Shown: positions 1 to 6,759, counted from the first letter of the stretch. The stretch: DNA of 7,390 bases from an uncultured Saprospiraceae bacterium (GCA_937942405.1 CALDEN010000372.1:1-7390), one strand, 5' to 3'. The notes: generated by a model not told the origin, from the sequence alone. Made by a program: numbers and translations.

Positions 1-184
1 TATGATGGCAGGATACCCAGGATATTCTAAGGCTATTGGTTTATAAGACTTTCAAGAGTTCATCTTGATAATCTTGAAACAAGTGAGACCCTTCAAAATA
101 AGCCCATCTTAAACAACCTCCGCTACCAACATTCCACCTCACAAAGTGTAAAAACCGTCTATGTGCAAACCCAGAAACCAAGCT
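1..184. other. Left-edge region without a convincing gene
   Basis: No complete gene is supported here. Two short open stretches converge on the palindrome TTATAA at 41-46. One is a plus-strand frame entering from the left edge, with ATG ATG at 2-7 and stop TAA at 44-46; it reads MMAGYPGYSKAIGL and could be the tail of a gene lying mostly outside the window. The other is a minus-strand frame of 47 sense codons, in phase with and directly after the aminotransferase TAG at 185-187, ending in TAA at 43-41. Neither can be called a gene from this sequence alone. No hairpin terminator for the aminotransferase was seen. Confidence 0.4.
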
Positions 185-1387
185 CTAACTAAACTCCCTC
201 AAACATTTCTGAATTCTCGTAATAGCCGCTCTTAACTGATCTTCAGATGCTGCATACGATAATCTAAAACAATTATCTGCTCCGAATGCCTTTCCCGTCA
301 CAACGGCCACGTGAGCCTTCTGTAGTAATATTTCACAGAAATCGTCTGCATTGTTTATCGTATTAGAGCCATCAGATTTTCCGAAAAAACTAGAGATATC
401 TGGAAATACGTAGAAGGCACCGTCTGGATTATTGACCTTCATGCCTGGTATCTCTCGGAGCATAGAAGTTACGAGTTCTCTACGTTGCTTGTAGGCGTCC
501 ACCATTTCATAGGTATGCTGCAAGCTACTATTTAAAGCATGAGCCGCTGCCATCTGACCGAACGCTGTCGCTCCAGATGTAAACTGACCTTGAAGTTTTG
601 TACAAGCTTGAGCGACCCATCTAGGAGCACCCATATATCCGAGTCTCCATCCTGTCATCGCAAAACCTTTAGACATGCCATTGATCGTAATCGTCTGATC
701 CTTAACGGAATCGATGGATCCGATACTGACATGCTTATCTTTGAAATTGATGTATTCATAGATTTCATCAGACATGATCATCGTGTCCGGATGCTTGTCT
801 ATGATATTGGCCATAGCCTGTAGTTCATCAGAGTTGTATACCGATCCAGTAGGATTACATGGCGACGAAAACATAACCAGTCTTGTCTTATCGGTGATTG
901 CATTTTTAAGTTGGTCTGCACTGACCTTGTATTCTTGGTCGATACCTGCACTGAGTACGATCGGCTTAGCTCCGGTCATTTTTACGATCTCTGCATAACT
1001 CACCCAGTATGGGCCTAAGATCAGCACCTCATCACCAGGATTGAGTAATACCATACAGACGTTGGCAATCGATTGTTTAGCACCATTGGATACGACGATT
1101 TGATCGAGGCCGTAATCCAGATTATTATCACGTTTAAATTTATCTCTGATCGCTTCTCTGAATTCTACAAGACCTGGAACAGGGGTATATTTAGTATATC
1201 CATTATCGAGAGCTTCTTTTGCCGCCTCCTTTATATGTATGGGCGTATCAAAGTCAGGCTCTCCAAGGCTCAAACTGATAACATCATGTCCTTCAGCTTT
1301 TAAATCCCTAGCCATTTGAGCCATTTTAATGGTGGCGGACTCAGATAGTGCTTTTATGGTATTCGATAACAGTCGATCCGTATTCAT
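185..1387 (-). CDS. PLP-dependent aminotransferase, aspartate aminotransferase type (class I/II)
   Basis: A cytosolic enzyme that probably transfers the amino group between aspartate and 2-oxoglutarate. Family members may also use aromatic amino acids or prephenate, so the exact substrate is not settled. The 400 residues are full length for fold-type I aminotransferases. Visible landmarks are SLGEPDFDTP (39-49), KYTPVPG (66-72), the cofactor-binding NPTG (Asn178), SDEIY (Asp207 and Tyr210), the Schiff-base lysine Lys240 in MSKGFAMTGWR with Arg248 in the same block, and FRLSYA, whose Arg375 should bind the substrate alpha-carboxylate. The set is complete, so the enzyme should be active. The GEPDFDTP and GWR pattern resembles the Thermus-type aspartate aminotransferase subgroup rather than E. 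coli AspC. The start is the first ATG, 19 bases downstream of an exact TAnnTTTG box. It is transcribed divergently from an asparaginase-like gene that could supply aspartate. Confidence 0.95.
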   Translation of the reverse strand: MNTDRLLSNTIKALSESATIKMAQMARDLKAEGHDVISLSLGEPDFDTPIHIKEAAKEALDNGYTKYTPVPGLVEFREAIRDKFKRDNNLDYGLDQIVVSNGAKQSIANVCMVLLNPGDEVLILGPYWVSYAEIVKMTGAKPIVLSAGIDQEYKVSADQLKNAITDKTRLVMFSSPCNPTGSVYNSDELQAMANIIDKHPDTMIMSDEIYEYINFKDKHVSIGSIDSVKDQTITINGMSKGFAMTGWRLGYMGAPRWVAQACTKLQGQFTSGATAFGQMAAAHALNSSLQHTYEMVDAYKQRRELVTSMLREIPGMKVNNPDGAFYVFPDISSFFGKSDGSNTINNADDFCEILLQKAHVAVVTGKAFGADNCFRLSYAASEDQLRAAITRIQKCLREFS

Positions 1388-1405
1388 ATGTTTAAATTAT
1401 ATATA

Positions 1406-1413
1406 CAAAGCTA
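1406..1413 (-). promoter_or_regulatory. Bacteroidota -7 promoter box for the aminotransferase
   Basis: Read on the minus strand this is TAGCTTTG, an exact match to the Bacteroidota sigma-ABfr -7 consensus TAnnTTTG. It lies 18 bases before the aminotransferase ATG, so transcription would start about 10-15 bases before the start codon and give a very short leader. No good TTTG -33 element was seen at the usual spacing, so the call rests on the -7 box and its position. Confidence 0.55.
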
Positions 1414-1472
1414 ATTATACTCTTTTTATTATGATCATATAATTGTAGATATTCGCAGTATAAATTTAGACT

Positions 1473-1970
1473 ATGATAGACCCGATAAGAATCTTCGTCA
1501 CAGGAGGGACTTTTGATAAGGAATATGACTATATCACCGGAAAGCTTTTTTTTAAGGAGACTCATCTGCAAGAGATGTTTGAGCTGGGGAGATGTACTTT
1601 AGACATAAATGTTACGGAGCTGATGATGATCGATAGCCTAGATATAACCGATGACCATAGAGCGATAATATTGTCTTCATGCCGGACTGCATTAGAAGAA
1701 AATATAGTTATTACCCACGGGACAGATACGATGGTGCAGACAGCTCAGGTTTTGGCTGAGGCCAATATAGATAATAAAACCATCATCTTAACTGGAGCCA
1801 TGATTCCGTATGCTTTTGGTACTTCATCCGATGGGTTTTTTAACCTCGGAGCATCTTTAGCCTATGTCAAAGTGCTAAACCCTGGGGTTTATATTTGTAT
1901 GAATGGTCAGTATTTTGACTGGGATAAGGTCCGTAAAAATAGGAGTACTGGTTTTTTTGAAGGTATATAA
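1473..1970 (+). CDS. Single-domain asparaginase-like protein (N-terminal asparaginase domain only)
   Basis: A 165-residue protein matching only the N-terminal domain of L-asparaginases, which are usually about 320-350 residues. The family hydrolyses asparagine to aspartate and ammonia. The catalytic residues look present: nucleophile-type Thr13 in VTGGTFDK, Ser55 in IDSLDIT, Thr84 and Asp85 in THGTDTM, the structural TGAMIPY and SSDGFFNL blocks (107-125), and Lys155 in the position of the catalytic lysine. The protein ends just after this lysine. The C-terminal domain, which in classical enzymes supplies residues to a neighbouring subunit's active site, is absent. Only 134 non-coding bases follow, so this is not a frameshifted full-length gene. 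Short stand-alone proteins of this type are annotated in other bacteria, so the gene is probably intact, but asparaginase activity is unproven. A weak -7-like TAAATTTA (1461-1468) lies too close to the ATG to be convincing. No signal peptide is present, so it is cytosolic. Confidence 0.85.
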   Translation: MIDPIRIFVTGGTFDKEYDYITGKLFFKETHLQEMFELGRCTLDINVTELMMIDSLDITDDHRAIILSSCRTALEENIVITHGTDTMVQTAQVLAEANIDNKTIILTGAMIPYAFGTSSDGFFNLGASLAYVKVLNPGVYICMNGQYFDWDKVRKNRSTGFFEGI

Positions 1971-2062
1971 TTATTGGATGTATATATGTATTTTTCTGTT
2001 AATCAGTGTTTTAGATATGTGAAATGTTTCTTTGGCTTTTAGCCCAAATAAAAAATATATGT

Positions 2063-2070
2063 TACCTTTG
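2063..2070 (+). promoter_or_regulatory. Bacteroidota -7 promoter box for the OmpA gene
   Basis: TACCTTTG is an exact match to TAnnTTTG. Transcription would begin near 2075-2078, giving a leader of about 28 bases that is A/T-rich and lacks a Shine-Dalgarno sequence, as is usual for highly expressed genes in this phylum. A TTTA at 2038-2041 is near the expected -33 position; a full TTTG at 2031-2034 is somewhat too far upstream. Confidence 0.6.
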
Positions 2071-2104
2071 AGGATTAATTAAAAAGGTATCTCACGGTTT
2101 TAAT

Positions 2105-3652
2105 ATGAAATTAAAAAACACACTTTTATTAATGGCTTTGATGGTGCTTGCCACTGTAGGACAAGCTCAAAATTCCAATTACAATAAAGGAATATCCGTA
2201 AGGGCACTCTTCATGGATTATCAGTCTCAACAAGATAATGGGAGCATCACGGCTTTTAATGATTATCACCATGGTTTTGAGTTTGCCTATCACCATAGAT
2301 TAAATCAAAATGTAAAATTTGTCCTTCCAGTAAATGTGGGACAAGTGTCGAGTCATTTATTACAGAACACAGAGCTAAGTGATAACTGTCTTCATAAAAC
2401 GGTGTACGGTGTTGGTGGACAGGTGCAATATGAGTTCGGTAATTTACAAAGTAAAGTAGTGCCATATGTAGTTGGAGGGATAGATGCTGTTTTTGAAAAT
2501 GAAGGAGATTTTAATCTTCAGATCCCATTGGGATTCGGTCTTAATTTCCAACAGACAGAAAACGCTTACTGGTTCTGGCAATCGGATTACCGATTTTCAT
2601 TGGCAGAAAATAGAAATAATTTGCACCATGGAATTGGTTTTGTCTATTTATGGGACGGTATGTCTACAGATAAAACAATGGATGATAAAGAAGAAGATAA
2701 ATTAGATTCGGACGGTGACGGTATCGAAAATGACCTGGATCTATGTCCTAATGCGGCAGGCCCTAAGTCATTGAGTGGTTGTCCTGATAGAGACGGAGAT
2801 GCCATTGCGGATTATGAAGATAAGTGTCCTGACGATCCGGGACTAAAGAACTTTGGCGGATGTCCTGATACAGATGGTGATGGAGTTTCTGATATGGACG
2901 ACGAATGTCCTAATATGGTAGGTATCATCGCTAACAAAGGATGTCCAGATGCAGATAGAGATAATGACGGAGTACCCAATAGTATAGATAAATGTCCTGA
3001 TATCCCAGGTACAGTAGAAAATGGCGGATGTCCAGGTGCTGACTCTGATGGTGATGGTGTGGCTGATGCTCAAGATAAATGTCCTAATGAAAAAGGACCT
3101 TCTAGAACAAATGGTTGTCCGGATAGAGATGGTGACGGAGTAGCGGATTATGCAGATAAATGTATAAATGATGCAGGTCTGGCTATATTTGGAGGATGTC
3201 CAGATACAGATGGTGACGGGATAGATGACAGTAGAGATAGATGTCCTAATAGATACGGAAGTGTAGCGACTAATGGATGTCCAGAGATAGAGTCTGCAGA
3301 TCGTAAAGTACTAGAACTTGCAATGAGAGCAGTTCAGTTCGACACAGGTAAGTCATCACTCAAAAATGAGTCATATGATATCCTTAAACAGATCGCAGGC
3401 ATCATGGTAAAATATCCGGATTATAATCTATCTATCGACGGTCATACAGATAGTGTAGGTAATGCTGAGAAGAACAAGAACCTATCTGAAAAACGTGCAA
3501 AAGCCTGTTACGAGTATTTACAAACACTCGGCGTTGGATCAGCACGTATGTCATACAAAGGTTTTGGAGAGACACAACCGATCAGTGACAACAGTTCTCT
3601 AAGAGGTAGAGCACTTAACAGAAGAACGGAGTTTACGCTATCTCCTAGATAG
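2105..3652 (+). CDS. OmpA family outer-membrane protein with thrombospondin type 3 repeats
   Basis: An outer-membrane protein expected to anchor the membrane to peptidoglycan. The 515 residues fall into four parts. A signal peptide covers residues 1-21, with cleavage likely after VGQA. Residues 22 to about 185 are rich in alternating aromatic and polar residues, as in an eight-stranded beta-barrel. After an acidic linker (187-200), seven calcium-binding type 3 repeats fill 201-393, each with an Asp-rich DxDGDG loop, a DxCP and a closing GCP. The C-terminal OmpA domain (about 399-515) contains GHTDSVG and NLSEKRA, whose Asp449 and Arg464 match the residues that hold diaminopimelate. This barrel-linker-OmpA layout is common in Bacteroidota. 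The gene has its own promoter box and a strong terminator, so it is probably monocistronic. Similarity is to the family; the physiological role beyond structural anchoring is not known. Confidence 0.93.
   Translation: MKLKNTLLLMALMVLATVGQAQNSNYNKGISVRALFMDYQSQQDNGSITAFNDYHHGFEFAYHHRLNQNVKFVLPVNVGQVSSHLLQNTELSDNCLHKTVYGVGGQVQYEFGNLQSKVVPYVVGGIDAVFENEGDFNLQIPLGFGLNFQQTENAYWFWQSDYRFSLAENRNNLHHGIGFVYLWDGMSTDKTMDDKEEDKLDSDGDGIENDLDLCPNAAGPKSLSGCPDRDGDAIADYEDKCPDDPGLKNFGGCPDTDGDGVSDMDDECPNMVGIIANKGCPDADRDNDGVPNSIDKCPDIPGTVENGGCPGADSDGDGVADAQDKCPNEKGPSRTNGCPDRDGDGVADYADKCINDAGLAIFGGCPDTDGDGIDDSRDRCPNRYGSVATNGCPEIESADRKVLELAMRAVQFDTGKSSLKNESYDILKQIAGIMVKYPDYNLSIDGHTDSVGNAEKNKNLSEKRAKACYEYLQTLGVGSARMSYKGFGETQPISDNSSLRGRALNRRTEFTLSPR
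2705..3283 (+). repeat. Seven tandem thrombospondin type 3 repeats within the OmpA gene
   Basis: Coding repeats of 27, 27, 27, 29, 29, 27 and 27 codons, covering protein residues 201-393. Each encodes an Asp-rich loop of DGDG type followed by DxCP and GCP, so each repeat has two cysteines and several calcium ligands. Repeats 2-3 (228-281) and 6-7 (340-393) resemble each other more than the rest: both pairs have DRDGD..ADY.DKC and FGGCPDTDGDG. Repeat 6 has Ile in place of Pro after its first Cys (Cys353). Confidence 0.9.
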
Positions 3653-3674
3653 TCCTAATATCATAAAGAATTAC

Positions 3675-3714
3675 AAAAAGCCTTACTGTTTTCAGTAGGG
3701 CTTTTTTTTATTTT
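3675..3714 (+). terminator. Rho-independent terminator after the OmpA gene
   Basis: A 14-bp stem with one G-U wobble: AAAAAGCCTTACTG (3675-3688) pairs with CAGTAGGGCTTTTT (3693-3706) across a TTTT loop. A run of eight T (3702-3709) and a further TTTT (3711-3714) follow. It begins 22 bases after the OmpA stop. With A-tract and T-tract both present, it could also work on the minus strand, but no minus-strand gene ends here. Confidence 0.92.
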
Positions 3715-3777
3715 ACTCAACACAGGAAAACCAAGGAAAGATAATTTTCCGTTTAATAGTTATTAGATAAAACTACG

Positions 3778-4617
3778 ATGATCAAATATCTCTTGTCACT
3801 ACTACTTATAATCCTTCTTTTTTCTTGCTCCGCAGACAAAGAATTTCCAGGAAGCAGACCTGATATAGCCATTTCCCAAAAGGACAAAGCATTGCAAGAC
3901 TCCATAATTAACGAGCATCTAAAACGAGGAGCATGGACAAAAGGATTGTACTCAAGGGAGTGGCAAGAGGAGATAGATAAAGGCCTAGCAAAGGATTCTA
4001 CGATTGCCTATCTATGGCAACAGAAAGCCATGCCTTTATTTAAACAAGGAAAGTATGAGCTAGGTATAAAGTATATCGATAAAGCAGTAAAGTACAATCG
4101 ACAAGAATGGCAAGAGTATCGAGCTTTTATGAAATGTATTTTTGCCAAGAGATATCAAGAGGCCATTGACGATTTTGAAGATTGCATAGCCCACAGAGGG
4201 AATAGTTATGTGATGGATCATTCTTATTATTTCTTTATTGGCTTAAGCCATATACAGCTTAATAACTTTGCTCAGGCGGAGGTAATATTAAAAGAGGATC
4301 TAGCAAGACAATCTGAAGCTCATGGAGCAGACTGGGTGCATTATCTAGATCATTTCTACCTAGGTATTGCATTATACGAGCAAGCTAAGTATCAGGAAGC
4401 GATTACCGCTTTGGATAAAGCCCTCAAGATCTATCCGCAATTTTCTGAAGCTCTATTTTATAAGGGACATAGTATAGGAAGACTAGGGGATAAAGAAGCC
4501 GGAAATGCATTGACGAGTAAGGCTAGGGAATATGGGGAGCAAGGCTACTCTGTCAATGAAGATAATTCCATCTATGAGCGATACCCTTATCAGATCAGAT
4601 GGGAATTGTACGATTAG
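3778..4617 (+). CDS. Tetratricopeptide-repeat lipoprotein
   Basis: A predicted envelope lipoprotein of 279 residues. The N-terminus has a hydrophobic segment (residues 3-15) ending in a lipobox, LFSC, with Cys17 as the lipidated residue. The residues after it (SADKE) carry acidic positions, which in Bacteroidota can favour surface export, but the match is weak. The rest is helical, with about five TPR-like units near 74-107, 110-140, 147-180, 189-220 and 223-254. The clearest is the fourth, which contains YLGIALYEQAKYQEAITALD. Such repeats bind partner proteins; no enzymatic domain is visible and no specific function is claimed. A one-mismatch -7 box, TAATTTTC, lies at 3742-3749. The strong terminator upstream separates this gene from the OmpA gene, so it is probably transcribed alone. 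Confidence 0.85.
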   Translation: MIKYLLSLLLIILLFSCSADKEFPGSRPDIAISQKDKALQDSIINEHLKRGAWTKGLYSREWQEEIDKGLAKDSTIAYLWQQKAMPLFKQGKYELGIKYIDKAVKYNRQEWQEYRAFMKCIFAKRYQEAIDDFEDCIAHRGNSYVMDHSYYFFIGLSHIQLNNFAQAEVILKEDLARQSEAHGADWVHYLDHFYLGIALYEQAKYQEAITALDKALKIYPQFSEALFYKGHSIGRLGDKEAGNALTSKAREYGEQGYSVNEDNSIYERYPYQIRWELYD

Positions 4618-4620
4618 GGC

Positions 4621-4648
4621 ATGGTAATAATCTTATCATTGTTTTCTC
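4621..4648 (+). terminator. Possible weak terminator after the TPR lipoprotein
   Basis: ATGGTAA (4621-4627) pairs with TTATCAT (4633-4639), including one G-U wobble, around the loop TAATC. A short T-rich stretch, TGTTTTCTC, follows. The stem is AT-rich and the T-run is interrupted, so termination would be inefficient at best. Confidence 0.3.
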
Positions 4649-4676
4649 AAAATTTAATCTACTTTAGGATAATAAA

Positions 4677-4684
4677 TAAATTTG
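4677..4684 (+). promoter_or_regulatory. Bacteroidota -7 promoter box for the SAP-domain gene
   Basis: TAAATTTG is an exact TAnnTTTG match, with a TTTA at 4653-4656, 20 bases upstream, near the -33 position. The transcript would start around 4689-4692. That leaves only about 15-18 bases before ATG 4707 and 6-9 before ATG 4698, which favours the downstream start. Confidence 0.55.
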
Positions 4685-4706
4685 TTATTAATGCCATATG
4701 TGCCTA

Positions 4707-5327
4707 ATGGATAGTCGGCCTATTTTAAATAATACAATCTCATTAAAGGATTTTAAAGAATTCTATTGGTTAAAAAATGAACTAATAAGCTTCTGTAAAG
4801 CCGAAAAATTAAAAACTTCTGGGAGCAAAACAGTACTGGCAAGTCGGATAGAAAATTACATTATAACTGGAAAGCGAGAAGATATTGAAGTTCCAAAAAG
4901 ATTAAAAGCATGCTCTACTTTTGATTGGAAAAAAGCAATCCTATCACTCGATACCATTATTACAGATAATTATAGCAACACAGAAAATATCCGAAAATTC
5001 TTTATTGCAGAGATAGGTCCTCACTTTAAGTTCAATGTAAAATTTATGAACTGGCTGAAGTCTAATAGTGGAAAGACGTTAAAAGATGCAGTAGAAGTAT
5101 GGTGTGCTATAAAGCTAGCCAACAAGAGACAGACTGGGCCTAAAGAAATCGCTCCACAGTTTGAATACAATAGATATCTAAGAGATTTTTTGGCAGATAA
5201 TCCCAATTTGTCTAGAAAGGATGGTATTAAGTCATGGAATAGGAAAAAAAGGCTTCGTGGAAGTAATGTATATGCAAAAACTGATTTGCTCAACATTAAT
5301 GGTCCTGATGTCGATAATAATTATTAG
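4707..5327 (+). CDS. SAP domain-containing protein (DUF6434-type)
   Basis: A small basic protein, 206 residues from ATG 4707 (209 from the in-frame ATG at 4698). Numbered from 4698, residues about 22-58 form a SAP-type helix-turn-helix (FYWLKNELISFC, then LKTSGSKTVLASRIENYI), a fold that often binds DNA. The central part (about 76-135), beginning FDWKKAILSLDTIITDNY, fits what I recall as DUF6434. The C-terminal part has QFEYNRYLRDFLADNP and a KSWNRKKRLRG block that recurs in such proteins. The function is not known; DNA or nucleoid binding is inference from the SAP part. The start at 4707 is chosen because related proteins begin a few residues before the DFK.FYWLK block and because the promoter box is very close. 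It is cytosolic and probably monocistronic. Confidence 0.8.
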   Translation: MDSRPILNNTISLKDFKEFYWLKNELISFCKAEKLKTSGSKTVLASRIENYIITGKREDIEVPKRLKACSTFDWKKAILSLDTIITDNYSNTENIRKFFIAEIGPHFKFNVKFMNWLKSNSGKTLKDAVEVWCAIKLANKRQTGPKEIAPQFEYNRYLRDFLADNPNLSRKDGIKSWNRKKRLRGSNVYAKTDLLNINGPDVDNNY

Positions 5328-5610
5328 GCGTCTATTTTTTATATTTTTATTCATTTACAAATCGTCAATGCTTTCTAGTCTAACAGGCTGATGATTATTG
5401 CGTAACTTCACCTTTTTTATCCTCGGATAGCACACATTCCATTCGCTCGATCGTAGCGTACATAAAGGCCCACATATCTTAGTCCCTTATGATTTTTTTT
5501 GCTGGTTGTCAACTTAATGCCTGATCGCTAGAAAGTATTCTGTATTAAATAATCATTCTTAACGTCTGGCTCATCTCATTAATGATCTAATACGCACAAA
5601 GTAAAGTCAT
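5328..5610. other. Non-coding gap upstream of the carboxyethyl-ornithine synthase family gene
   Basis: This 283-base region holds no supported gene or RNA gene. It contains a T-rich stretch after the SAP gene stop (5332-5352), a 26-codon minus-strand frame (5395-5475) that is probably chance, a Fur-box-like AT-rich stretch (5547-5561) and a perfect 10-base palindrome (5576-5585). No exact TAnnTTTG box for the downstream gene was found. The promoter of that gene must lie here unless it is transcribed from further upstream. Confidence 0.5.
5547..5585 (+). promoter_or_regulatory. Possible operator region before the carboxyethyl-ornithine synthase family gene
   Basis: AAATAATCATTCTTA (5547-5561) agrees with the Fur 7-1-7 consensus TGATAATnATTATCA at 10 of 14 fixed positions. 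TCATTAATGA (5576-5585) is a perfect palindrome ending 25 bases before the ATG. Both are AT-rich and could be chance in a sequence of this composition, so the call is tentative. Confidence 0.2.
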
Positions 5611-6759
5611 ATGCAAATAGCTAAAATGGGAGTTATCGGAACTTCAAAAAAGAAAGATGAAAGACGTGTTCCTATACATCCTGATCATTTAAATCGGCTG
5701 TCTGAGGACATACGTAAACGACTGATTTTTGAAAAAGGATATGGGCTACCGTTTAATATGGATGATGAAGAAATCATGAGTCTTACCGGAGGTGTTGCTT
5801 CTAGATCTGAGATATTATCTGATATAGGTTCTGCCATTGTGGCTAAGCCGCTTTTGTCAGATCTACAAGAACTCAAGAAAGGAGGAGTTTTGTGGGGATA
5901 CCCACATTGTACTCAGCAATCACCAATCACCCAAACCGCAATAGATAGGAAACAAACATTGATTGCCTTTGAAGATATGTACGTATGGTCACCAGATGGT
6001 CGAATAGGGAGACATACTTTTTATAAAAATAACGAATTAGCGGGCTACAGTGCTGTGATACATGCACTACAACTCAAAGGGATCGATGGACATTATGGTA
6101 AACAACGAAAGGCAATCATTTTTAGTTTTGGGGCAGTAAGTAGAGGTGCTATTTATGCATTGAAGGCACATGGATATAGAGATATTACGATCTGTGTTCA
6201 GAGGCCAGATCATGCGGTACGAGAAGAGGTGTTAGATGTGAATTATGTCCGTATCGTACGAGGCGGGGATAACGAACCTCGATTAAAAGTGGTAGACCAT
6301 GACGGTACAGAAAGTGCATTGATCGACTTGATCTCTCAATCTGATATCATCGTCAACGGTACCTATCAAGATCCTAATAATCCAATCGATTTTGTTCTCG
6401 AATCTGAAAAATCAAAATTAAAACCAGGAACATTAATTATCGATGTAAGCTGCGACGAGGGAATGGGGTTTTATTTTGCAAAGCCGACTAGTTTTCAGAA
6501 TCCAATATTTGAGGTAGACAAAGTAGACTACTATGCAGTGGATCATACACCGAGCTATTTTTGGGAAAGTGCTTCCAGATCTATTTCTGCGGCTCTGATC
6601 GTTTATTTACCTACAGTAATGGCCGGTAGAGACAGCTGGGAAAATAGTGCTACGATTAAAAATGCCATTAATATGGATAAAGGAGTCATCGTAAAGGATA
6701 CCATTCTGCGTTTCCAAAATAGAGAAGCTTTATATCCTCATAAGTTCATTAATAGCTAA
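5611..6759 (+). CDS. N5-(carboxyethyl)ornithine synthase family dehydrogenase
   Basis: A 382-residue cytosolic oxidoreductase of the alanine dehydrogenase/transhydrogenase superfamily. The named family member (Ceo of Lactococcus lactis) reductively condenses ornithine or lysine with pyruvate using NADPH. The N-terminal catalytic domain begins GVIGTSKKKDERRVPIHPDH (residues 7-26). Family hallmarks are EDMY (121-124), RHTFYKNNELAG (134-145), IIDVSCDEGMGF (276-287) and VDHTPSYFW (310-318). The Rossmann part is about 167-280, with the loop FSFGAVSRGA (171-180). The second strand ends in QRP (197-199), with Gln-Arg where NAD enzymes usually have an acidic residue, which suits NADP. It is about 70 residues longer than the lactococcal enzyme, partly from 200-245. 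The start ATG 5611 gives the expected N-terminus; ATG 5626 is an alternative. The substrate pair here is unknown; saccharopine-type or other opine-like products are possible. It probably heads an operon with the methyltransferase-like gene. Confidence 0.85.
   Translation: MQIAKMGVIGTSKKKDERRVPIHPDHLNRLSEDIRKRLIFEKGYGLPFNMDDEEIMSLTGGVASRSEILSDIGSAIVAKPLLSDLQELKKGGVLWGYPHCTQQSPITQTAIDRKQTLIAFEDMYVWSPDGRIGRHTFYKNNELAGYSAVIHALQLKGIDGHYGKQRKAIIFSFGAVSRGAIYALKAHGYRDITICVQRPDHAVREEVLDVNYVRIVRGGDNEPRLKVVDHDGTESALIDLISQSDIIVNGTYQDPNNPIDFVLESEKSKLKPGTLIIDVSCDEGMGFYFAKPTSFQNPIFEVDKVDYYAVDHTPSYFWESASRSISAALIVYLPTVMAGRDSWENSATIKNAINMDKGVIVKDTILRFQNREALYPHKFINS

Noticed and set aside
539..1303. Plus-strand open frames of 74-94 codons opposite the aminotransferase
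   Set aside because: They lie wholly inside a well-conserved minus-strand gene, have no family resemblance and are explained as antisense shadows of it.
1473..1970. Truncated pseudogene of a full-length asparaginase
   Set aside because: The following 134 bases encode no asparaginase C-terminal domain in any frame I could read, the catalytic residues are intact, and single-domain proteins of this type are known.
2843..3073. Minus-strand open frame of 76 codons across the type 3 repeats
   Set aside because: Its repetitive Ile/Ser/Thr-rich product is the reverse complement of the Asp-rich coding repeats, not an independent gene.
2705..3283. Regular repeats suggesting a CRISPR array
   Set aside because: The repeats are diverged, 81-87 bases long and in frame within a coding sequence with clear protein-level constraint.
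5444..5458. Inverted repeat around CGATCG (CGCT...AGCG)
   Set aside because: Only four base pairs flank a seven-base loop, with no T-run, so neither a terminator nor an operator is supported.
5395..5475. Minus-strand frame of 26 codons (starts MWAFMYATIERME)
   Set aside because: It is very short, has a stop just upstream of its ATG and no promoter box or recognisable similarity; chance is the simplest explanation.
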